From Peptoniphilus rachelemmaiella (lineage in GTDB: Bacteria; Bacillota; Clostridia; Tissierellales; Peptoniphilaceae), in assembly GCF_943169845.1 (NCBI RefSeq), contig NZ_CALPBW010000001.1:156891-220890 (forward strand): a stretch of DNA of 64,000 bases, read 5' to 3'. The translations under genes were made by a program, and so were the position numbers. The notes under the pieces are model-generated. The model was not told the origin of the DNA. It did not search any database and worked only from the letters and a program-made list of their open reading frames with translations. Of the stretch, positions 36,586 to 44,966 are shown one piece after another (position 1 is the stretch's first letter; every line of letters begins with the position of its first letter).

Positions 36586-37848
36586 ATGTCTAAAGAATCG
36601 TTAAAAGAAAGAGAAGCGCAAATCAGAGAACAGTATAAAGACGTTCCGCCGGCAAAAATGATCGCCATGATCGCCGGCAACGGCTACAAGGAAGCAGCAG
36701 AAGCCAAGGCCGCCGGCGAACCGGTGGGCTGGTGTGCATCGAACTTCCCCCAAGAAATTCTGGAAACCTTAGACATTAAGGTCGTATATCCGGAAAACCA
36801 CGCAGCGGCTGTTGCAGCCAAAGGCGGCGGGGAACGCATGTGTAATGTTGCCGAAGACGAAGGCTATTCCAACGACATCTGTGCTTACGCCAGAATTTCC
36901 ATGGCCTACACAGAAGAAACGGACATTCCCGAATTGAACATGCCGCAACCCGACTTTGTCGCTTGCTGCAACAACATCTGTAACTGCATGATCAAATGGT
37001 ATGAAAACCTGGCAAGAGACCTGGACATTCCCTTTATCATGATCGACGTTCCCTACAACAACGAATACGAAGCCGGCGAAGACCGCGTCGCTTATTTAAA
37101 GGGACAATTCGACGTCGCCATTAAACAACTGGAAGAAATTTCCGGCAAGAAATGGGATCAAGAAAAATTCGAAGAAGTCATGGAAATCTCCGACAGAACC
37201 GGTAGAGGATGGCTCGACGCCACGGCTTATTCCAAATACACCCCCTCGCCCTTCAACGGTTTCGACATTTTCAACCACATGGCCGTTGCCGTTTGTGCAA
37301 GAGGTAAATTGGAATCCGCCATCGCTTTCGAACGCTTGGCTGAAGAATTCGACCAAAAAGTCAAAGACGGCGTCTCCGGCTTCAAGGGCGAAGAAAAATA
37401 CCGCATCATCTTCGAAGGTATCGCTTGCTGGCCGCACCTGCGCCACACCTACAAGGGCCTTCAAGGCGCCGGCGTCAACGTCGTCGGTACCGTTTATGCC
37501 GACGCATTCGGTTACGTCTATGACAACACCAGGGAATTAATGCAAGCTTACTGCGGCACCCCCAATGCCATCAGCTACGAACGCGCCTTAGATATGCGTC
37601 TGAAGCTCGCAGAGCAAAACAACGTTGACGGCATGCTCGTTCACATCAACCGCTCCTGCAAACAATGGAGTGCCATTTCCTATCAAATGGAAAGAGACTT
37701 CAGAGAAAAGACCGGCCTTCCCACGGCGACCTTCGACGGCGACCAAGCAGACCCGAGAAACTTCTCCGAGGCCCAATATGACACCCGTGTCCAAGGGCTG
37801 ATCGAAGTTATGGAAGCGAACAAGCAAAAGAAATCGAAGGAGGCATAA
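36586..37848 (+). CDS. hadB: 2-hydroxyacyl-CoA dehydratase, alpha subunit
   Basis: ATG at 36586 follows GGATGGAG and lies 13 bp after hadI; the in-frame ATG at 36547 would overlap hadI and is rejected. The 420-residue protein belongs to the HgdA/HadB/FldB family, with conserved cysteines in VGWCASNFPQE, ERMCNVAEDEGYSNDICAYAR and ACCNNICNCMIKWYE that bind the [4Fe-4S] cluster. With HadC it removes water from (R)-2-hydroxyacyl-CoA to give the (E)-2-enoyl-CoA through ketyl radicals. Confidence 0.92.
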   Translation: MSKESLKEREAQIREQYKDVPPAKMIAMIAGNGYKEAAEAKAAGEPVGWCASNFPQEILETLDIKVVYPENHAAAVAAKGGGERMCNVAEDEGYSNDICAYARISMAYTEETDIPELNMPQPDFVACCNNICNCMIKWYENLARDLDIPFIMIDVPYNNEYEAGEDRVAYLKGQFDVAIKQLEEISGKKWDQEKFEEVMEISDRTGRGWLDATAYSKYTPSPFNGFDIFNHMAVAVCARGKLESAIAFERLAEEFDQKVKDGVSGFKGEEKYRIIFEGIACWPHLRHTYKGLQGAGVNVVGTVYADAFGYVYDNTRELMQAYCGTPNAISYERALDMRLKLAEQNNVDGMLVHINRSCKQWSAISYQMERDFREKTGLPTATFDGDQADPRNFSEAQYDTRVQGLIEVMEANKQKKSKEA

Positions 37849-37850
37849 GG

Positions 37851-38966
37851 ATGAGCGCGGTAGATTTAATTCAATCCTTAGAAATTGATGCCCTGAAAGG
37901 GATCGATCGCTATGTAAACGAAGGCAAGAAAGTCATCGGTATTTCGGCACCGGGCGTTGTTCCGGAAGAAATTATCCACGCCGCAGGCATGGTCCCCATT
38001 ACCATTTGGGGCGCCAAAGGCGAAGTCGTAGAAAGCAAGGAATACTTCCCCGCATTCTACGCCTCGGTGATCCTGAGAACCATGGACTTAGGCTTGGAAG
38101 GCAAGCTGGACAAACTCTCCGGCATGGTCATTACCAACTTAAGCGACGGCTTAAAGGGCCTCAGCCAAAACTGGAAACGCGCCATCGACGTGCCCATGCT
38201 CTACATCCCCTACGGCCAAAACCGTAAGATCGAAGCCGGCATCGTCTTCAACGAAAAACAATTCCTGCACTTCAAAGATGCATTGGAAAAAATCGCCGGT
38301 GAAAAAATTGCCGACGAAAAAATCGAAGAAGCCATCGTGCTTTACAACGAACACAGAAAAGCCATGTTGGAATTCAACGAATTGGCTGCCAAGCACTTAA
38401 ACACCATTACGCCGCTGTTGCGTAATCGCGTATTCTCCAGTGCCTATGTTTATGCCAAGGACGAACACCTCGAAAAGGTAAAAGCCATTAACGAAGCACT
38501 TCGCGCCATGCCCGAAGAAGAATTTAAAGGCAAAAAAATCGTCACCACCGGCATCATCGCCAACTCGGAAGACATCTTAAAGATCTTCGAAGAATTCGGC
38601 TTCGGCATCGTTGACGACAACGTCATCCACGAATCCAATCAATACGAAGCCTCGGCAAAAGAAAAGACCGGCAACCCGGTTCGCGCCTTGGCCGAAGTAT
38701 TTGCCAATATCGAAGGCAACACCTTCGTCTTCGACGAAAAGAAACTCAGAGGCCCCATTATCGCGGAAAAGGTCAAAAAACACGGTGCAAACGGCGTTGT
38801 CTATCTCCTGACCAAGTTCAGCGACACCGACGAGTTCGACTTCCCCATCGTCCGCAAAGACTTGCAAGCCGAAGGTATTCCCATGAACATGATCGAAGTG
38901 GATCAACAAATGGTCAGCTTCGAACAAGCGAAGACGGCACTTCAAACTTTTGCAGACATTATCTAA
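37851..38966 (+). CDS. hadC: 2-hydroxyacyl-CoA dehydratase, beta subunit
   Basis: Starts 2 bp after hadB with its RBS (AAGGAGG, 37837-37843) inside the end of hadB, so translation is probably coupled. The 371-residue protein is of the HgdB/HadC/FldC family: VIGISAPGVVPEEIIHAAGMVPI at the N-terminus and a Rossmann-like C-terminal half ending MIEVDQQMVSFEQAKTALQTF. The usual beta-subunit cysteines are few here: I see no cysteine in the translated sequence, which is noteworthy because related beta subunits commonly carry a second [4Fe-4S] cluster. Confidence 0.88.
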   Translation: MSAVDLIQSLEIDALKGIDRYVNEGKKVIGISAPGVVPEEIIHAAGMVPITIWGAKGEVVESKEYFPAFYASVILRTMDLGLEGKLDKLSGMVITNLSDGLKGLSQNWKRAIDVPMLYIPYGQNRKIEAGIVFNEKQFLHFKDALEKIAGEKIADEKIEEAIVLYNEHRKAMLEFNELAAKHLNTITPLLRNRVFSSAYVYAKDEHLEKVKAINEALRAMPEEEFKGKKIVTTGIIANSEDILKIFEEFGFGIVDDNVIHESNQYEASAKEKTGNPVRALAEVFANIEGNTFVFDEKKLRGPIIAEKVKKHGANGVVYLLTKFSDTDEFDFPIVRKDLQAEGIPMNMIEVDQQMVSFEQAKTALQTFADII

Positions 38967-38978
38967 GCTGTATACCGG
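38967..38978. promoter_or_regulatory. Candidate GntR operator, site 3 (weak)
   Basis: GCTGTATACCGG shares the TGTATAC core with CTTGTATACAAG (8 of 12 positions) and sits just after hadC, where a promoter for ldhA is possible (TTTTGC, 17 bp, TATACC). Confidence 0.4.
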
Positions 38979-39002
38979 TGTCCCGTGTATATAAATTTGT
39001 TT

Positions 39003-39029
39003 AGCCGCCCCCGAGAGGGGGTTTCGGCT
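39003..39029 (+). promoter_or_regulatory. Intercistronic hairpin between hadC and ldhA
   Basis: AGCCGCCCCC pairs with GGGGG and CGGCT across a TTT bulge, with a GAGA loop. It has no T-run, so it is more likely an RNA-processing or stability element than a terminator. Confidence 0.55.
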
Positions 39030-39074
39030 GAACGGTAGGAAAACTATTTCACACCCAAGAAGAAGGAGGAAACA

Positions 39075-40064
39075 ATGTTAAAAATCAGAAGTACCTGTAA
39101 CAAAAACTACGTTGAAAAATTCGGCGTGGAAAGACCGGCAGACTGGGACTACAAGTACATTAATTATCCCTGCTCCGACGAAGAATTAGCGGAACAATGT
39201 AAAGACGCTGACGTCATCCACTGCGGTCCCGTCGATTTCTTCAGAAAAGAAGTCATCGACAAATTGGAAAACGTCAAATTGATCCAATCCTTAGGCGTCG
39301 GCTTCGACAAGATCGACTTAGAAGCTGCTAAGGCAAAAGGCATCTACGTATGTAACAACCGCGGCGTTAACGCTCGCCCCGTCGCTGAATTGGCCATCGG
39401 CCACATGCTCACCAGCCTTCGCAGAATGCCCGAAGCAGACATGAAGATTAAATTAAAAGGCGCTGAAGGCTTCAAAGAAAGCTACAAAGAATTTACCGAA
39501 AAGGGACAAGTTGAAATGGGTTCCCGCGTCGTCGGTCTCGTCGGCCTCGGTGCCATCGGTCACGAAGCAGTTAAATTATTAAAACCATTCGGCTGCAAAA
39601 TGTACTACTATGACGTCTTCCGTCAAGAAGAATTCGAAAAAGAATACGACGTCGAATACCTAAGCCTCGACGAAATCTACGAAAAATGCGACATCATCTC
39701 CTACCACGTACCGGTATTGGATTCCACGCGCGGCATGATCAATAAAGAAGCCATCGCAAAGATGAAACAAGACGCAATTATCGTAAACGTTGCTCGCGGC
39801 GACTTAATGAACAATGCCGATGTTGCTGAAGCATTAAACGCAGGCAAGATCTTCGCTGCCATCGACGTTATCGCACCGGAACCGCCGACAGCGGACGATC
39901 CCTTGTTCCACTTAAATGAAACCGGCTTGGCTCGTTTCTCCATTACGCCCCACATTGCCGGTACCACCGATGATTCTTTCATGCGTATGAGCCAATGGTC
40001 CTACGACAACATGGCAAGAATCGAAAAAGGCGAAAAGCCCATCAACATCGTAAACGGTCTGTAA
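39075..40064 (+). CDS. ldhA: (R)-2-hydroxyacid dehydrogenase (2-hydroxyisocaproate dehydrogenase-like)
   Basis: The 329-residue protein is a D-2-hydroxyacid dehydrogenase: NAD-binding GLVGLGAIGHEAVKLL followed by an acidic residue (YYYDVF), substrate-binding arginine in NVARGD, catalytic glutamate in APEPPT and catalytic histidine in TPHIAGTT. It would reduce the 2-oxoacid from transamination to the (R)-2-hydroxyacid with NADH, the step before HadA. RBS AAGAAGGAGG. It heads a unit with brnQ and an aminotransferase. Confidence 0.88.
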   Translation: MLKIRSTCNKNYVEKFGVERPADWDYKYINYPCSDEELAEQCKDADVIHCGPVDFFRKEVIDKLENVKLIQSLGVGFDKIDLEAAKAKGIYVCNNRGVNARPVAELAIGHMLTSLRRMPEADMKIKLKGAEGFKESYKEFTEKGQVEMGSRVVGLVGLGAIGHEAVKLLKPFGCKMYYYDVFRQEEFEKEYDVEYLSLDEIYEKCDIISYHVPVLDSTRGMINKEAIAKMKQDAIIVNVARGDLMNNADVAEALNAGKIFAAIDVIAPEPPTADDPLFHLNETGLARFSITPHIAGTTDDSFMRMSQWSYDNMARIEKGEKPINIVNGL

Positions 40065-40090
40065 TCGTAAATTCAGGCTACGAACACAGA

Positions 40091-40104
40091 AGCCCGAAAG
40101 GGCT
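40091..40104 (+). promoter_or_regulatory. GAAA tetraloop hairpin before brnQ
   Basis: AGCCC-GAAA-GGGCT lies directly before the brnQ RBS (AAGGAG, 40105-40110). Confidence 0.5.
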
Positions 40105-40115
40105 AAGGAGTGCTT

Positions 40116-41486
40116 ATGGAAATTAAAAGAAAAGACATAATCGTCTGTGGTTTTGCACTATTTGCCATCTTCTTTGGCGCAGGTAACATGATCTTCCCGC
40201 CCTACCTGGGCGTAGAAGCCGGTGACCGTTGGTTCACCGCCGCACTCGGCTTCCTTCTCTCTGACCCGGTTCTTCCCGTACTCGGCGTTATCGTCACCGC
40301 ACGTTTAGGCGGACGGGCCATCGACCTCGGAAAGCGCGTCGGTTGGAAATTCTCGGCTGTTATTTCGGCTATCTGTATTTTAATCATCGGGCCGTTCTTC
40401 GCCGTTCCCAGAACCGGTGCCACGACCCACGAAATGTTTATTGCACCGAACCTTCCCAGCGTACCCCCGTTGGTCACTTCCGTCGTCTTCTTCGGCTTGA
40501 CCCTGTACCTGGTTCTTAACCCCGGCAAGGTATTGGACTACATCGGCCAATTCCTCACACCGGGCCTGTTAATCATCCTCGCGGTTATTACCGCCGTAGC
40601 CATTGCCAACCCGCCGGCAGCAGCCATTACTACCGACACCCCGGAACTCTTCAAAATGAGTTTTAAAGAAGGTTACCAAACCATGGACGCCCTTGGGGCA
40701 TCCCTCATGAGTGGTATCGTCTTAACCGACTTGATCCGCCGCGGCTACACCGACGACAAGAGCCAAGTTAAAGCAAGCATCCAAATCGGTATCATCGCCT
40801 TTATCTGCTTGGCCCTCGTCTACGGCTCCCTCGTTTACGTCGGAAGTACCGTCAGCTCTATGTTCACACCGGATATGGACCGTACCGCCATCTTACTTGG
40901 CACCGTCGAAACCTTATTAGGCGGCGTAGGTAAATTCCTCTTAGGTTTAGGTGTTGCACTGGCTTGCCTCACCACCTCCACCGGTTTGACCTCTACCTGC
41001 GGGAACTTCTTCGAAGATGTTACCGACGGCAAATTACAATACAAACACATCGTTATTGTGGCTGACGTCATCGCTTTCGCTATCTCCTTAATCGGCGTCG
41101 AAGGCATCATCAAAATCGCCGTTCCCGTACTCACGGCTGTATTCCCCATCGTTATCTTCTTGATCCTCGCATCGATCTTTGATTTCCAAATCAAGTACAA
41201 CGGCGTCTTCATCGGCGGCGTACTCGGCGCAGGCGCTATCGGCGTCATCGAAGCCATCAACCTGTTCTCTCAAATGAACGGCGGCAATGCTTTGGGTAGC
41301 CTCGTTGAAAAAATCAACACCTTACCCTTGGCTAACTTCGCCTTTGAATGGATCGTCCCCGCCATTATCTGTGCGGTGATCGGCGGCTTCATCGGCAAGG
41401 CAACCGGCTTTGGCGGTACCCGCGAAGACACCTATCGCGAACAAGCCATCCGCGAAGAAAAACGCAAAGCGTTGGAAAACGCATAA
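40116..41486 (+). CDS. brnQ: Branched-chain amino acid:cation symporter, BrnQ family
   Basis: ATG at 40116 sits 5 bp after AAGGAG; the GTG at 40110 overlaps the RBS and is rejected. The 456-residue protein is of the LIVCS family, with the N-terminal signature FALFAIFFGAGNMIFPPYLG and about 12 hydrophobic segments. It imports leucine, isoleucine or valine with sodium or protons. Placed between ldhA and an aminotransferase, it supplies the substrate for the reductive pathway and is the best local clue that the pathway uses branched-chain amino acids. Confidence 0.93.
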   Translation: MEIKRKDIIVCGFALFAIFFGAGNMIFPPYLGVEAGDRWFTAALGFLLSDPVLPVLGVIVTARLGGRAIDLGKRVGWKFSAVISAICILIIGPFFAVPRTGATTHEMFIAPNLPSVPPLVTSVVFFGLTLYLVLNPGKVLDYIGQFLTPGLLIILAVITAVAIANPPAAAITTDTPELFKMSFKEGYQTMDALGASLMSGIVLTDLIRRGYTDDKSQVKASIQIGIIAFICLALVYGSLVYVGSTVSSMFTPDMDRTAILLGTVETLLGGVGKFLLGLGVALACLTTSTGLTSTCGNFFEDVTDGKLQYKHIVIVADVIAFAISLIGVEGIIKIAVPVLTAVFPIVIFLILASIFDFQIKYNGVFIGGVLGAGAIGVIEAINLFSQMNGGNALGSLVEKINTLPLANFAFEWIVPAIICAVIGGFIGKATGFGGTREDTYREQAIREEKRKALENA

Positions 41487-41530
41487 TCCACCCTGTCACT
41501 TAAAAGCAAAATTAAAAAAAGGAGTTTTAT

Positions 41531-42718
41531 ATGGCAAATAAAATTATGACCTCTCTGGGTAAACAAAAATCCGTTATCCGTGAATTGGCCGGTTTTGGCG
41601 CAGAACGTGCAAAAATCGTCGGTCCCGAAAACGTCTTGAACTTCTCTATCGGTAACCCCAGCGTTCCCGCACCGAAGGAAGTAAAAGAAGCAATTTTGGA
41701 CATCATCCAAAACGAAGCGCCCCAAGCGGTTCACAGCTACTCCGCCGGTAACGGTTTGGAATCCACGAGAAAAGCCATCGCCGACAACTTAAACAAACGC
41801 TTCGGCACCGACTACACCGCAGACAACCTCTACATGACCTGTGGTGCCGCTGCTTCCTTAAACATTGCATTGGCAGCATTGATCGAAGAACCCACCGATG
41901 AAGTCGTCGTTCTCGCACCCTTCTTCCCCGAATACACCGTCTTTATCGAATCCCAAGGCGGAAAAATGGTTCTCGTCGATCCCCGTGACGACATGCAACT
42001 GCATACCGAAGACGTCGAAAAGGCCATTACGAAAAACACCCGTGCCGTCTTAATCAACACGCCGAACAACCCGGCAGGCGTTATCTATTCCAAGGAAGCA
42101 TTGGAAGAATTGGCAGCCATGCTCGAAAAGAAGAGCAAAGAGTTCGGCCGCCCCATCTATATCTTAAGTGACGAACCCTACCGCGAACTCGTCCTCGTCG
42201 ACGGCGTGGAAGTCGCTTGGGTACCCAGCATTTACGACAACACCGTCGTTTGCTACAGCTGGTCTAAATCCTTGTCCTTACCCGGCGAACGTATCGGCTA
42301 CATCCTCGTTCCCGGAAAAGTTGAAGACAAAGACCTTATGCCCGCTATCGGCGGCGCAGGCCGTGCGTTAGGTTACGTCTGTGCACCGACTTTGATGCAA
42401 AAAGTCATCGAACGCTGCGTCGATGTCGATGCCGATGTCGAAGTTTACAAGAAAAACAGAGACCTCTTATTCGACGGCTTAACCGAAATGGGCTATGTCG
42501 TAGCAAAACCGGCAGGCGCATTCTATCTGTTCATTAAATCGCCGGACGGAGACAGCGAAACCTTCTCCGATCGTGCAAAAGAATACGATATGCTCGTCGT
42601 TCCCGGCACCGGCTTCGGCTCCAAGGCATTCATGCGCTTGAGCTACTGTGTCGACACGGAAACCTGCGAAAAATCCCTGCCCATCTTCAAAGAAATGATG
42701 GACAAATACTATCGCTAA
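41531..42718 (+). CDS. PLP-dependent aminotransferase, class I
   Basis: The 395-residue protein has the class I fold with PLP-binding asparagine and aspartate-tyrosine motifs (NTPNNPAGVIY, SDEPYRELVL), the Schiff-base lysine in SWSKSLSLPGERIGY, and the carboxylate-binding arginine near the C-terminus (FMRLSYC). By position it would convert the imported amino acid to its 2-oxoacid for LdhA. Substrate preference cannot be read from sequence. The RBS AAAAGGAG and a strong downstream terminator mark it as the last gene of ldhA-brnQ-aminotransferase. Confidence 0.9.
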   Translation: MANKIMTSLGKQKSVIRELAGFGAERAKIVGPENVLNFSIGNPSVPAPKEVKEAILDIIQNEAPQAVHSYSAGNGLESTRKAIADNLNKRFGTDYTADNLYMTCGAAASLNIALAALIEEPTDEVVVLAPFFPEYTVFIESQGGKMVLVDPRDDMQLHTEDVEKAITKNTRAVLINTPNNPAGVIYSKEALEELAAMLEKKSKEFGRPIYILSDEPYRELVLVDGVEVAWVPSIYDNTVVCYSWSKSLSLPGERIGYILVPGKVEDKDLMPAIGGAGRALGYVCAPTLMQKVIERCVDVDADVEVYKKNRDLLFDGLTEMGYVVAKPAGAFYLFIKSPDGDSETFSDRAKEYDMLVVPGTGFGSKAFMRLSYCVDTETCEKSLPIFKEMMDKYYR

Positions 42719-42748
42719 ACCCTATGGTGTAGGCAAAACATCTGAAAA

Positions 42749-42798
42749 AAGCAAATCCGGGCTTCGGAAACGAAGCCTGGAAATTTGCTTTTTTTTCT
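42749..42798 (+). terminator. Rho-independent terminator
   Basis: AAGCAAATCC...GGGCTTCG-GAAA-CGAAGCCT...AAATTTGCTT, followed by T8. It separates the ldhA unit from the acyl-CoA dehydrogenase unit. Confidence 0.9.
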
Positions 42799-42836
42799 TG
42801 TGATGTTTATGCATATGAGGTATACTGGTATACAAG
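42798..42836 (+). promoter_or_regulatory. Promoter with overlapping candidate GntR operator (site 2)
   Basis: TTGTGA (42798-42803), 17 bp, TATACT (42821-42826). CTGGTATACAAG (42825-42836) matches the palindrome at 33440 at 11 of 12 positions and overlaps the -10/start region, so binding would repress. Confidence 0.65.
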
Positions 42837-42999
42837 AAGGTTTTCATTTCCTTCCCTGTGACCAAATCTTATTTAGTTGGTAAAAGACGCGGCATAAAGC
42901 AAAAAACGGAATTTGCCGGGTGCCGGGAAAACGTCCCTACCAATTCGACAAACGCAGGCTGTACATATGAGTACAGTGCAGAAAAATTAGGAGGAAAAC

Positions 43000-44139
43000 A
43001 TGGAATTTACGCAAGAGCACAAACTCATTCGGGATTTGGCAATTAAATTTGCTGAACAGGAATTAACCGATGACGTTTTGGATGCAGCTGAAGAAACCGG
43101 CTGTTTGGACCTGGACGTCGTTCGCAAAATGGGTAAAGCCGGATTCTTCGGCATTAAAGTTCCCAGAGAATTAGGCGGCGCCGGCGGCGACCACGTAGCC
43201 TACGTTACCGTTATGGAAGAAATCGCAAAGAAAAGCGCTGTAGCTTCCGTATTTGTATCGAGCCCCAACTCCCTTTGCGGCGCACCGATTCAATTAAGCG
43301 GTACCCCCGAACAAAAAGAAAAATACTTAAGCAAAATCGCTACCGGCGAGCTCATGTTCTGCTTCGGCTTAACCGAACCGGGCGCAGGTTCCGATGCCGG
43401 CGGCACCAAAACCACCGCCGTATTGGACGGAGACGAATGGATCCTTAACGGTCGCAAGACCTTTATTACCGGCGCGCCCATTGCCGATTACAGCATTATC
43501 TATGCCAAGACCGACATGAAGGCCAAAGGCAGTGCCGGCATCACCGCATTTATCGTCGACTTAAAGAGCGAAGGCGTATCCTTCGGTAAGCCCGAAGAAA
43601 AAATGGGTATCATCGGCTGCCCCACCTCGGACATCGTACTCGAAAACGTCCGCGTACCGAAAGAAAACATGTTAGGTAAAGAAGGCAAAGGCTTCACCAA
43701 CGCCATGAAGACCTTGGACGTCGGCCGTATCGGTATCGCCGCCCAAGCCATCGGTGTTGCTCAAGCTGCTTTAGACGAAGCCGTTAAATTCGCTAAAGAA
43801 CGTGTTCAATTCGGTCAACCCATTGCTAAATTCCAAGGCATCAGCTTCAAGATCGCAAGAATGGCCGCTAAATTAGAAGCCGCCAAACTCCTCGTTTACG
43901 AAGCAGCTGCAGCAAAAGACCGCGGCGAAGACGCATCGAAGATTTGCTCCATGGCTAAATACTTCTGCTCTGAAACTTGCAACGAAATCGTCTACGACGC
44001 CCTTCAAGTACACGGCGGTTACGGCTACATCAAAGACTACAAGATCGAACGTCTTTACAGAGACGCGCGGATTACGTCGATTTACGAAGGTACCAGCGAA
44101 GTTCAACTCCTCGTTATCGGCAGCCAACTTTTGAAATAA
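43000..44139 (+). CDS. acdB: Acyl-CoA dehydrogenase (AcdB-like)
   Basis: The 379-residue protein has the acyl-CoA dehydrogenase signatures CFGLTEPGAGSDAGG and the C-terminal QVHGGYGYIKDY, with the catalytic glutamate in IYEGTSEVQ (about E363). Next to etfB-etfA and downstream of the had genes it would reduce the enoyl-CoA (for example isocaprenoyl-CoA) to the saturated acyl-CoA. In Clostridioides difficile the equivalent dehydrogenase with Etf bifurcates electrons from NADH to ferredoxin; that is expected but not shown here. The leader from the predicted promoter is about 160 nt. Confidence 0.9.
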   Translation: MEFTQEHKLIRDLAIKFAEQELTDDVLDAAEETGCLDLDVVRKMGKAGFFGIKVPRELGGAGGDHVAYVTVMEEIAKKSAVASVFVSSPNSLCGAPIQLSGTPEQKEKYLSKIATGELMFCFGLTEPGAGSDAGGTKTTAVLDGDEWILNGRKTFITGAPIADYSIIYAKTDMKAKGSAGITAFIVDLKSEGVSFGKPEEKMGIIGCPTSDIVLENVRVPKENMLGKEGKGFTNAMKTLDVGRIGIAAQAIGVAQAALDEAVKFAKERVQFGQPIAKFQGISFKIARMAAKLEAAKLLVYEAAAAKDRGEDASKICSMAKYFCSETCNEIVYDALQVHGGYGYIKDYKIERLYRDARITSIYEGTSEVQLLVIGSQLLK

Positions 44140-44158
44140 GAGCATACAGGAGGTTATC

Positions 44159-44953
44159 ATGAATATAGTGGTATGTATTAAACAAGTACCTGACACAACG
44201 GAAGTACGCTTGGATCCCAAAACCAACACCTTGATCCGTGAAGGTGTCCCCAGCATCATCAACCCGGACGACTTATCCGGTTTGGAAGTCGCTTTGCGCA
44301 TTAAGGACCAAGATCCGGAAAACGTCAAAGTTTACGCACTTTCCATGGGCCCGAACCAAGCAGAATACGCACTTCGCGAAGCCCTCGCCATGGGCGCAGA
44401 CGAAGCCATCTTAGTCAGTGACCGCGCATTCGGCGGCGCCGACACCTGGGCAACATCCTGTACCATTACCGCAGCCATCGAACACATCGACTACGATTTA
44501 GTTATCGCAGGTCGTCAAGCCATCGACGGCGACACGGCACAAGTCGGTCCCCAAATTGCAAGACACCTGAACATCCCCGCCATTTCCTATGCGGAAGATG
44601 TAAAAGTTGAAAACGGCAAAGTCATCGTTAAACGTCAATTCGAAGATCGTTACCACATCCTCGAAGCCGACATGCCTTTGTTGATTACCACCTTGGCTGA
44701 ATGTGCTCAACCCCGTTACATGACCATTCGCGGCATCTACGAAGCGGAAGAAAAACCCATTACCGTTTGGGGTTTAAAAGACATCGAAGACAAACTCGAC
44801 CTGTCCAACATCGGTCTGAAAGGTTCTCCGACCCGCGTTAAACAATCCTTCCCGAAACAAGGTAAGGCAGCAGGCGTATTGCTTACAGACTTAACCGCTG
44901 ACGAAGCTGCACAAGCTATTCTCGCAAAACTTAAAGAAAAATACATCATTTAA
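44159..44953 (+). CDS. etfB: Electron-transfer flavoprotein, beta subunit
   Basis: The 264-residue protein starts MNIVVCIKQVPDTTEVRLDPKT, typical of EtfB, and carries the family pattern ALREALAMGADEAILVSD and GRQAIDGDTAQVGPQIA. Length fits bifurcating clostridial EtfB. It is 19 bp after the dehydrogenase gene and 13 bp before etfA. With EtfA it carries FAD and passes electrons from NADH to the dehydrogenase, probably coupled to ferredoxin reduction. Confidence 0.94.
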   Translation: MNIVVCIKQVPDTTEVRLDPKTNTLIREGVPSIINPDDLSGLEVALRIKDQDPENVKVYALSMGPNQAEYALREALAMGADEAILVSDRAFGGADTWATSCTITAAIEHIDYDLVIAGRQAIDGDTAQVGPQIARHLNIPAISYAEDVKVENGKVIVKRQFEDRYHILEADMPLLITTLAECAQPRYMTIRGIYEAEEKPITVWGLKDIEDKLDLSNIGLKGSPTRVKQSFPKQGKAAGVLLTDLTADEAAQAILAKLKEKYII

Positions 44954-44966
44954 GGGGGAGAACCAC

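Noticed and set aside
39003..39029. Terminator between hadC and ldhA
   Set aside because: The hairpin is strong but is not followed by a T-run.
39075..40064. Phosphoglycerate dehydrogenase identity for the 39075 gene
   Set aside because: It lacks the C-terminal ACT part and sits in the had cluster; a 2-hydroxyacid dehydrogenase fits better.
42858..43046. 62-codon frame before and into acdB
   Set aside because: It overlaps the acdB start out of frame, and the acdB RBS and start are clear.
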